Below are positions 8,601 through 13,229 of a stretch of 13,229 nt of DNA, piece after piece. Each line of letters begins with the position of its first letter. The first letter of the stretch is position 1. The position numbers were made by a program, and so were the translations under genes. Source of the DNA: Clostridia bacterium (GTDB lineage: Bacteria > Bacillota > Clostridia > Christensenellales > Aristaeellaceae); NCBI GenBank assembly GCA_016295665.1, contig JAEDKS010000054.1, positions 1 to 13,229 of the forward strand. The letters run 5' to 3'. A model generated the notes under the pieces. The model was not told where the DNA came from, searched no databases, and was given only the letters and a program-made list of their open reading frames with translations.

Positions 8601-9049
8601 GGTTCAGGGGCGTGGAGACCATCTGCTTCACCATGCGGGTGAAGGTGCATCTGAAGGGCTTCTCCTTCACGAGGCAGAGTCGCGCCTGGGTGCCGCAGTC
8701 CGCGCTGGAGGCGGATACCGTGTACGGCGACAGCTTTACCCGCACCGGGGAGGGCATCCTGTCCATCGGCAACAACGTGAGTCTGGTGTATGATGGCATG
8801 GACTTTGGCAGCGCGGACACCGCGTCGCTGACCCTGGACGGCGCCACGCCCCTGCCGGAGAATCCCGTGACCGTGCTGATGCAGAACGACGCGGGGGACG
8901 AGCTGCGGGAGCTGTGCAGCTTCCGGCAGAGCGGCGCGCGGGAGGAGCAGACCTTCCGCATCCGGGTGCTGCCGGGGGTGTGCAAGGTGTCCTTCGTGTT
9001 CCTGCCGGGCAGTCAGTTCGACTTCTACGGATTCCGCTTCGATAAGTAA
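5657..9049 (+). CDS. Glycoside hydrolase family 2 enzyme (beta-galactosidase/glucuronidase-like) with tandem C-terminal CBM6-like modules
   Basis: This is a retaining exo-glycosidase of about 1130 residues (numbers count from an ATG at 5654). Residues 1-140 are the GH2 sugar-binding jelly roll (DLPHDF, DGWYRRTL, SRWYSGAGIFRDV), 150-250 the Ig-like domain, and 255-560 the TIM barrel with GVCLHHDLGALG. The acid/base is Glu376 in WSIGNE and the nucleophile Glu455 in IYGSETAS. Residues about 560-755 fit a DUF4982-like and an Ig-like domain. Two related modules end the protein (about 905-1007 and 1035-1130), sharing SLV..(V/M)DFG and a GF.F ending, CBM6-like. There is no signal peptide. GGAGG (5646-5650) is three bases from ATG 5654 but six from ATG 5657, so 5657 is preferred. 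Specificity (galactoside, glucuronide, mannoside) is unresolved. A long frame on the opposite strand is only a high-GC shadow. Confidence 0.9.
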   Translation: MQRLLNDEWFFAKLPLGSTLKEAREAAFVPVDLPHDFLIGNTDDLYESCDGWYRRTLTVPEEALGLVWLLRFDGVYMDCDVLVNDQVVCSHAYGYTAFDAVLTPALQAGENSVLVHIRHQSPNSRWYSGAGIFRDVTLHVLPRRHMPLDGVYVHSERQGDAWKLHVSVEVVGGAGRAPEVQLFDEAGDVRFASAQPSGAFAEDTPDCWCCTLTVDGKDARLWSPDCPSLYTLQVKLDGQTITQRVGLREVTFDPERGLFVNGAPVKLHGVCLHHDLGALGAAFHEKAARRQLRAMQEMGANALRTTHNPPAHQLLDLCDEMGILVIDEFLDMWEGAKTPYDYARFFPAHVAEDAASWVRRDRNHPCVILWSIGNEILDTHASPRGAEVTAMLRGFVEQHDPCGNARATIGSNYMPWQGAQNCADILKLAGYNYGEKYYEEHHAAHPDWVIYGSETASSLSSRGIYRFPIDTNILSDEDLQCSALGNSTSSWGCRDLRKMIVDDLNTPYSMGQFIWSGIDYIGEPTPYHTRSCYFGHMDTAVFPKDGYYQFKAAWNPAPMAHIGVHWDWNPGELIDVPVMTNGERCELLLNGRSLGEKQVRALVWQESLPIWRVPYEPGELRAIARDAAGKVIAEDVRHSFGSSVRLHLEAEDAGLLADGHDMTFVTVTALDGEGRCVENAVDCVHVSVTGAGRLLGVDNGDSTDRDGYRTTVRHLFSGRLLVMVGALDVPGTVRVEVTSPGLAPAVLELPVKAATPLEGISCLQRIEDAPLRQERWVRRIDMRPLSTTHLDAAHRSVTFAITTLPEDADPQELTFRVTNSAGIASPCAEVTRNADGTVTVTALGDGAIYLRGTCRNGYPHTRLISQQEIFIEGVGQPYLDPYAFVAGGLYDLHEGEISAGNEQGISFARDGESLVGFTNVDFGPVGSDEITLPIFALNGELYEITVWRGDPRNGGEQVAVLPYQKPSIWNTYQAETYRLPVRFRGVETICFTMRVKVHLKGFSFTRQSRAWVPQSALEADTVYGDSFTRTGEGILSIGNNVSLVYDGMDFGSADTASLTLDGATPLPENPVTVLMQNDAGDELRELCSFRQSGAREEQTFRIRVLPGVCKVSFVFLPGSQFDFYGFRFDK

Positions 9050-9069
9050 ACGCGTTGGAGACAGACGAA

Positions 9070-9112
9070 AAGGGCTCCTGCCGGCAAGCGTGTCGCTCCG
9101 GCAGGAGCCTTT
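9070..9112. terminator. Bidirectional terminator between convergent GH2 and GH5 genes
   Basis: GGCTCCTGCCGG (9073-9084) and CCGGCAGGAGCC (9098-9109) form a perfect 12-base-pair stem, extendable by three weaker pairs, with a 13-base loop. It is followed by TTT on the plus strand and TTTTCGTC on the minus strand. It lies 20 bases past the GH2 stop and about 22 bases past the GH5 stop, so it can serve both genes. Confidence 0.85.
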
Positions 9113-9134
9113 GTGATGGGGTTATGATGCCCAA

Positions 9135-10892
9135 TCAGGGCACGATCAGCTCGAAGGTGACAGCGAGCGTTTCGATGCGCTTCAGGGCCTCGTCGTCGTT
9201 GTTGAGCAGGGTGGGGGTGGCGCCGGTGAGGTTGTTGCCCTGGATGCGGGCGCTGGTGGGGAGCTTGGTCACCCATGCGTTGTACAGGTTCACCCGGGTG
9301 CACTTCCCGTCGTCGGAGGTGGTGTAGGCGCGGCCCTTGGGCAGGTACTTCACGCCGTTGATGCTGATCTCCTTCAGGTTGATCAGGCAGCCGGGGAAGA
9401 GCAGCTCACCGTTGCTGATGGCGAGGGCGGAGAAGGCGGTGCCCACCACATAGCCGTCGCCGTAGCCGGAGAAGTCCAGACTCACGGTGTAGGTGCCGGG
9501 GCCCGTGACCTCCACGTCGGTGGCGGTCACGCCGGCGGTGACCTGGGTGGGATCGTAGGTGTCGCCCACGCTGTACATGGCGCACCAGTCGCCGCTGTTG
9601 AACATGATCCAGGCGATGGCCTGATTCTCGGCGGCGCCGAGGGCCTCGGTGGCGTTGGCGGCGTCAAGGGCCATGGCGTCCCGGGCGGCCTGCTTCACCT
9701 CGTCCTCGCTGAGCCCCGCCTGCGCCGCGAAGCTGCGGCTTGCGTACAGCTCCGCCACGTCCTCGGTGATCATGGCGCAGCGGCTGCGCTGGTAGAGGAA
9801 GTTCGTGTCCCACAGCAGCGGGCAGTAGCCGTACAGATCGCAGTTGTTCAGGAGGTTGGTCATGTACTTGATCGTGTCGTTCCGCACCCCGCCGTCGTCA
9901 GCGGCAGCCACCACGCCGCACTCACCGATGACGATGCCGTAGCCCTGGGCGGTATACTTTTCCAGCAGTGCCAGGGTGGTGTTCATCTGGTCGTAGTCCT
10001 TGGTGGTGCCCCAGCTGTTCAGACTGCCCTGGATGCAGTAGCCGGAGGGATCGTAGTAGTGCACGGACAGCAGCAGGCGGCTCTCCGCGCTGTCGGTGGG
10101 CATGACGAAGCGATCATCCACCGTGCGGGCCACGTCGGTGTTGTAGCCGGGGATGAGCAGGAAGCGCTGGGCGTTGTTGCCGCCCTGGGCGCGGATGAGA
10201 TCGACGAAAATCTGATTCAGCTCCGCGACCTTCCGGTAGCAGGCATCCTCGTCCAGGGTGCCGCTGTCGGGAGCGTAGTCGGTGTCGTTGAGGCGGTTGC
10301 CGAACTCCTCGTTGGCGGCCTCGAAGATCAGGTGGTCGCCGTATTTGGCGAAGCGCTCACCGACCTGCGTCCACAGCGCGGTGTACAGGTTCAGCGCCCG
10401 CTCCTGCAGCGCGGGGGTGGCGGAGCCGAACATGCCCAGCCAGCCGCCGTCCCAGTGGTCGTTGACCACTACGTACATCCCGGCCTCCAGGGCCCAGACC
10501 ACGATCTCCTCCACCCGGTCGAGGTAGCTCTCCGCGATGGTGAAGTCATCATGCTCAAAGTCCATGGTGTTCGTCCAGGCCACGGGGATGCGCAGGGTGT
10601 CGAAGCCCGCGTCCTTCATGCCCTGAATCATCTCCCGGGTGGTGACGGGCTGACCCCAGTAGGTCTCATAGGCGGTGGGGTCGGCGTTCAGTCCCAGGGA
10701 TACGCGTCCGTAGGCCTCCATGGTGTTGCCCAGGTTGATGCCGTTGCCCATCAGGCGCACCACCTCCAGGGCGGTGAGGTCGGGGTTCATGGCATAGATG
10801 TCGATGGCGGTCTCCGCAGAGGCCGCGGGCACGCAGCCCAGCAGGAGCAGCAGCGCCGTCAGCAGGGACAGCGCACGGGCGAACCGGTTCAT
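9135..10892 (-). CDS. Exported glycoside hydrolase family 5 endoglucanase with unassigned C-terminal domain
   Basis: The 585-residue enzyme probably cuts internal beta-1,4 bonds in cellulose, mixed-linkage glucan or xyloglucan outside the cell. Residues 1-26 are a signal peptide ending AASA before ETA. Cys20 (LLGC) also makes a weak lipobox, so a membrane-anchored form is possible. The GH5 barrel spans about 36-385: GNGINLGNTMEA (49-60, subfamily 4-like), Arg101 in LRIPVAW, acid/base Glu195 in AANEE, His278-Tyr279 in SVHYYDP, nucleophile Glu324 in VIGECG, and Trp361 in LLWDTN. Residues about 425-585 form a beta-rich domain (GTYTVSLDF, ALAISNGELLFPG, TRVNLYNAW) that looks carbohydrate-binding but that I cannot assign to a CBM family. 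AGGAGG lies seven bases before ATG 10892. The gene starts 23 bases after the deoD stop, so the two are very likely cotranscribed. Confidence 0.92.
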   Translation of the reverse strand: MNRFARALSLLTALLLLLGCVPAASAETAIDIYAMNPDLTALEVVRLMGNGINLGNTMEAYGRVSLGLNADPTAYETYWGQPVTTREMIQGMKDAGFDTLRIPVAWTNTMDFEHDDFTIAESYLDRVEEIVVWALEAGMYVVVNDHWDGGWLGMFGSATPALQERALNLYTALWTQVGERFAKYGDHLIFEAANEEFGNRLNDTDYAPDSGTLDEDACYRKVAELNQIFVDLIRAQGGNNAQRFLLIPGYNTDVARTVDDRFVMPTDSAESRLLLSVHYYDPSGYCIQGSLNSWGTTKDYDQMNTTLALLEKYTAQGYGIVIGECGVVAAADDGGVRNDTIKYMTNLLNNCDLYGYCPLLWDTNFLYQRSRCAMITEDVAELYASRSFAAQAGLSEDEVKQAARDAMALDAANATEALGAAENQAIAWIMFNSGDWCAMYSVGDTYDPTQVTAGVTATDVEVTGPGTYTVSLDFSGYGDGYVVGTAFSALAISNGELLFPGCLINLKEISINGVKYLPKGRAYTTSDDGKCTRVNLYNAWVTKLPTSARIQGNNLTGATPTLLNNDDEALKRIETLAVTFELIVP

Positions 10893-10915
10893 GGCATTTC
10901 CTCCTCCCGCGCTTC

Positions 10916-11623
10916 TCAGGCGATTTCCAGCGCGATCTTCATCATGGTGGTGAAGGTGTTCTGACGCTCCTCGGCGTTCAGCTCCTCACCGGTGACAGGG
11001 TTGTCGGAGATGGTGCACAGGCACAGGGCGTTCTTGCCGGCGCGGGCGGCGTTCAGGTAGAGTGCGGCGCCCTCCATCTCCACCGCCAGCACTCCCAGCT
11101 TCTCCAGCTTGCCCGCGTTGCCGGCCTCATCGTAGAAGATGTCGGAGGAGTACAGCGCGCCGGGGATGGGCTCCTGCCCGATGCGGCGGCCCGCCTCCAT
11201 GGCGGCGCTGAGCAGCTTGTAGGAGCAGCAGGGGGCCACGTTGCCGTCAAAGCCGTACTGACGGCCGAAATTGGAGTTGGTGTAGCAGCTCAGGCCCGCC
11301 ACGATGTCCCGCAGCTTCAGCTTCTGGCTGATGATGCCGGCGGAGCCGATGCGGATGATGTTCTCCACCCCGTAGAAGTTGAACAGCTCGTAGGAGTAGA
11401 TGCCGATGGAGGGCATGCCCATGCCCGAGGCCATGACGGACACCAGCTTGCCGTTGTATTCGCCGGTATAGCCCTGAACGCCGCGGGTGTTGTTGACCAG
11501 GCGGGCGTTGGTGAGGAAGTGCTCGGCGATGAACTTGGAACGTAGCGGATCACCGGGCATGAGCACGGTGCGGGCGAAGTCGCCCTCCTTCGCGGTGATG
11601 TGGGGCGTGGGAATGGGACTCAT
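10916..11623 (-). CDS. deoD: Purine nucleoside phosphorylase, DeoD type
   Basis: The 235-residue cytoplasmic hexameric enzyme splits purine (deoxy)ribonucleosides with phosphate into base and (deoxy)ribose-1-phosphate for salvage. It aligns end to end with E. coli DeoD (239 residues): TPHITAKEGDFA with His8, VLMPGDPLR with Gly24 and Arg28 (phosphate), NNTRG with Arg47 (contributed to the neighbouring subunit), IRIGSAG with Arg91 and Ser94, VEMEG (181-185, ribose), and TISDN with the catalytic Asp207 plus Arg220 in EERQ. E. coli has His after that Asp; here it is Asn, a minor difference. The start at 11623 has AAGGAG nine bases upstream. It is the first gene of a two-gene unit with the GH5 glucanase and is divergent from ygiQ, not next to the usual deo genes. 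Confidence 0.96.
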   Translation of the reverse strand: MSPIPTPHITAKEGDFARTVLMPGDPLRSKFIAEHFLTNARLVNNTRGVQGYTGEYNGKLVSVMASGMGMPSIGIYSYELFNFYGVENIIRIGSAGIISQKLKLRDIVAGLSCYTNSNFGRQYGFDGNVAPCCSYKLLSAAMEAGRRIGQEPIPGALYSSDIFYDEAGNAGKLEKLGVLAVEMEGAALYLNAARAGKNALCLCTISDNPVTGEELNAEERQNTFTTMMKIALEIA

Positions 11624-11652
11624 GGAACATCGCTCCTTTCTTTGGTGATACC

Positions 11653-11682
11653 ATTATAGCACGCGGGAAAGCGCTTCCGCAA
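11653..11682 (-). promoter_or_regulatory. Extended -10 promoter for deoD-GH5
   Basis: On the minus strand TATAAT (11653-11658) is a perfect -10 preceded by TGC, an extended -10. TTGCGG (11677-11682) is a weak -35 at 18 bases. The predicted start near 11646 leaves a leader of about 23 bases containing the AAGGAG site. The cre-like palindrome fills the spacer, where a bound repressor would block polymerase. Confidence 0.7.
11666..11679. promoter_or_regulatory. cre-like / LacI-family operator over the deoD promoter
   Basis: GGAAAGCGCTTCCG centres on the palindrome AAGCGCTT and matches an idealised CcpA cre (TGAAAGCGCTTTCA) at 11 of 14 positions. It lies between the -35 and -10 of the deoD promoter and 11 bases before the -35 of the ygiQ promoter. 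CcpA or another LacI-family repressor is the natural candidate; no regulator gene is in the window. Confidence 0.5.
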
Positions 11683-11689
11683 GTGTTTC

Positions 11690-11718
11690 TTGACAGATGG
11701 CGCGGTTTCTTCTACAAT
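11690..11718 (+). promoter_or_regulatory. Near-consensus sigma-A promoter for ygiQ
   Basis: TTGACA (11690-11695, perfect) is followed by 17 bases and TACAAT (11713-11718, five of six). The predicted start near 11725 gives a leader of about 53 bases. It diverges from the deoD promoter, and the two -35 regions are separated by only seven bases. Confidence 0.85.
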
Positions 11719-11736
11719 AGACAGGACAGGCAGACA

Positions 11737-11763
11737 GGGGCGGGGCAGCAGAGGCGCCGCCCC
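11737..11763 (+). other. Stem-loop in the ygiQ mRNA leader next to the ribosome binding site
   Basis: GGGGCGG (11737-11743) pairs perfectly with CCGCCCC (11757-11763) around a 13-base loop and ends two bases before the GGAGG ribosome site (11766-11770). It could tune translation start. Just upstream, ACAGG occurs three times (11721, 11726, 11734). Confidence 0.45.
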
Positions 11764-11777
11764 GTGGAGGAAGCAGC

Positions 11778-13229
11778 ATGGAGCTTGGAAGAACATTCCT
11801 GCCCGTCACGCCCGCAGAGGTTGCGCAGCGGGGCTGGGACGTGCCGGATTTCGTGTATGTGTGCGGCGACGGGTATGTGGATCACCCGTCCTTTGGTCAT
11901 GCCATCATCGGCAGGATTCTGGAAAAGGCGGGGTACCGGGTGGCGATGCTGTGCCTGCCGCCCTGGCAGGACACCAGCGCCTTCACCCAGTTCGGCAGGC
12001 CGAGGCTGGGCTTTCTGGTCACGGCGGGCGTGATTGACAGCATGGTGAACCACTATACCGTGGCGAAGAAGCGCCGGCATGAGGACGCCTACGCCCCCGG
12101 CGGCAGGGCGGGGATGCGCCCCGACCGGGCGACGATCGTGTACTGCAACCGGATCCGGCAGGCGTACCGGGACGTGCCGATCCTCATCGGCGGCGTGGAG
12201 GCGAGCCTGCGGCGCTTCTCCCACTATGACTACTGGGATGACCGGGTGCGCCACTCCATGCTGGTGGATTCGGGCGCGACGCTGCTCATGTTCGGCATGG
12301 GCGAGAAGAGCATTCTGGAGTGCGCCAACTGGGTGGCGGACGGCATGAATCCCGCCGAGCTGCGGCACATCCGGGGCATCTGCTACATGAGCCGCGTGCC
12401 GGACAGCGGCTGCATTCAGCTGCCCTCCCACGAGGAGGTGAGCCGCGACCGGCACCGGTATGCCGAGGCGTTCCTGACCCAGTACGAGGAGCAGGACGCC
12501 ATTCGGGGCAGGCGCATGTGCCAGCAGCAGGACACGGATCGCTACCTGATTCAGAACGAGCCCTCCCTGCCCCTGACCCGGGAGGAGCTGGACGCGGTGT
12601 ACGAGCTGCCCTACACCCGCCGGTGGCACCCGATGTACGACCGGGACGGCGGCATTCCCGCCCTGCAGGAGGTGGAGTTCTCCATCGCCTCGACCCGGGG
12701 CTGCTTCGGCGCCTGCAGCTTCTGTGCCATCACGTTCCATCAGGGCCGGATCATACAGTCCCGCAGCGTGGCGTCCATCGAGCAGGAGGCGCGGCTGCTG
12801 ACCACCCTGCCGAACTTCAAGGGCTATATCCATGACGTGGGCGGCCCCACGGCGAACTTCAGGCAGCCCGCCTGCCAGAAGCAGCTGAAGTGCGGGGCCT
12901 GCAAAAACCGTCAGTGCCTGTTCCCGAAGCCCTGCAAAAACATGCAGGTCAGCCACGAGGAGCTGATCACCATCCTGCGACGCCTGCGGGCGCTGCCCCG
13001 GGTGAAGAAGGTGTTCATCCGCTCCGGGCTGCGCTATGACTACATCATGGCGGATCCCGACCCCACGTTCCTGAAGGAGCTGTGCCGGCACCACATCTCC
13101 GGGCAGCTGAAGGTGGCGCCGGAGCACGTGTGCCCGGCGGTGCTGGAGAAGATGGGCAAGCCGGGCCGGGAGATGTACGACGCCTTCGTGCAGCGCTACC
13201 GGGAGGTCAACGAGCAGCTGGGGCTGAAG
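11778..13229 (+). CDS. ygiQ: YgiQ family radical SAM protein (UPF0313), partial
   Basis: The first 484 residues of a YgiQ-type protein; full members usually exceed 600 residues, so the C-terminus lies beyond the window. The N-terminal part (FLPVTPAEVAQRGWDVPDFVYVCGDGYVDHPSFG) and YTVAKKRRHEDAYAPGG are characteristic, as is ILIGGVEASLRRFSHYDYWDD. The radical SAM iron-sulfur site is RGCFGACSFC, with Cys309, Cys313 and Cys316 in the CxxxCxxC spacing, followed by a partial barrel (IHDVGGPTANF, FIRSGLRYD, LKVAPEH). An extra cysteine cluster (QLKCGACKNRQCLFPKPC, about 370-390) is also typical of this family. The biochemical role of YgiQ is not established. The start follows GGAGG by seven bases and has its own promoter; no cotranscribed partner is visible. 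Confidence 0.93.
   Translation, partial: MELGRTFLPVTPAEVAQRGWDVPDFVYVCGDGYVDHPSFGHAIIGRILEKAGYRVAMLCLPPWQDTSAFTQFGRPRLGFLVTAGVIDSMVNHYTVAKKRRHEDAYAPGGRAGMRPDRATIVYCNRIRQAYRDVPILIGGVEASLRRFSHYDYWDDRVRHSMLVDSGATLLMFGMGEKSILECANWVADGMNPAELRHIRGICYMSRVPDSGCIQLPSHEEVSRDRHRYAEAFLTQYEEQDAIRGRRMCQQQDTDRYLIQNEPSLPLTREELDAVYELPYTRRWHPMYDRDGGIPALQEVEFSIASTRGCFGACSFCAITFHQGRIIQSRSVASIEQEARLLTTLPNFKGYIHDVGGPTANFRQPACQKQLKCGACKNRQCLFPKPCKNMQVSHEELITILRRLRALPRVKKVFIRSGLRYDYIMADPDPTFLKELCRHHISGQLKVAPEHVCPAVLEKMGKPGREMYDAFVQRYREVNEQLGLK

Noticed and set aside
5666..8650. Long open frame on the minus strand opposite the GH2 gene
   Set aside because: Its product is rich in H, R, G and V with no domain pattern. 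It mirrors the GH2 codons in a GC-rich gene and lacks a credible ribosome site. The GH2 frame has all catalytic motifs.
10059..10964. Open frame on the plus strand opposite the GH5 gene and the deoD end
   Set aside because: Overlaps two well-supported genes on the other strand and gives a repetitive V/G/H-rich product with no recognised motif.
11712..13127. Open frame on the minus strand opposite ygiQ
   Set aside because: Begins inside ygiQ and crosses its promoter and leader. The product has no family features, while ygiQ carries the radical SAM motif.

Overview
The window reads as ordinary chromosomal DNA from a GC-rich, low-mobility genome of a Gram-positive fermenter. The strong AGGAGG-type ribosome binding sites, sigma-A style promoters with 17-base spacers, a cre-like operator, a secreted GH5 glucanase, an SBP_bac_5 peptide-binding protein and a PuuD-like C26 hydrolase together point to an uncultured gut or rumen member of the Clostridia (Oscillospiraceae/Christensenellales-like). 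That placement is an inference from gene style, not from a marker gene. I found no rRNA, tRNA, CRISPR array, insertion sequence, phage gene or attachment site.

Layout. Bases 1-3553 (minus strand) carry an oligopeptide/dipeptide ABC importer: binding protein, OppB-type permease, then an OppC-type permease that runs off the left edge. The ATPase genes would be expected beyond base 1. A strong promoter (3642-3670) drives it, and a GC-rich stem-loop (1672-1706) separates the binding-protein gene from the permeases. Upstream on the same strand (3730-4446) is a class I glutamine amidotransferase-like peptidase of family C26. Divergent from it (4589-5578, plus) is an S58 (DmpA/BapA-like) self-processing aminopeptidase, followed by a large GH2 glycosidase (5657-9049, plus) with two tandem C-terminal CBM6-like modules.

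A long inverted repeat at 9070-9112 terminates the GH2 gene and the oppositely directed unit that ends next to it. That unit (minus, 11623 down to 9135) pairs a DeoD purine nucleoside phosphorylase with an exported GH5 endoglucanase 23 bases downstream. Its promoter has an extended -10 and carries a cre-like palindrome. Divergent from deoD, a near-consensus promoter drives a YgiQ-type (UPF0313) radical SAM protein that runs off the right edge.

How the genes fit together. The left half looks like a peptide uptake and intracellular peptide breakdown locus, with two peptidases of unusual linkage specificity beside the importer. The middle and right hold plant-glycan degradation: GH5 outside the cell and GH2 apparently inside. 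The deoD promoter operator suggests carbon-responsive control of the GH5 unit. I see no clearly new biological system. The points most worth checking are the inverted repeat that fills the C26-importer gap, the stem-loop inside the importer operon, the deoD-GH5 pairing with its operator, and the unassigned C-terminal domain of the GH5 protein.
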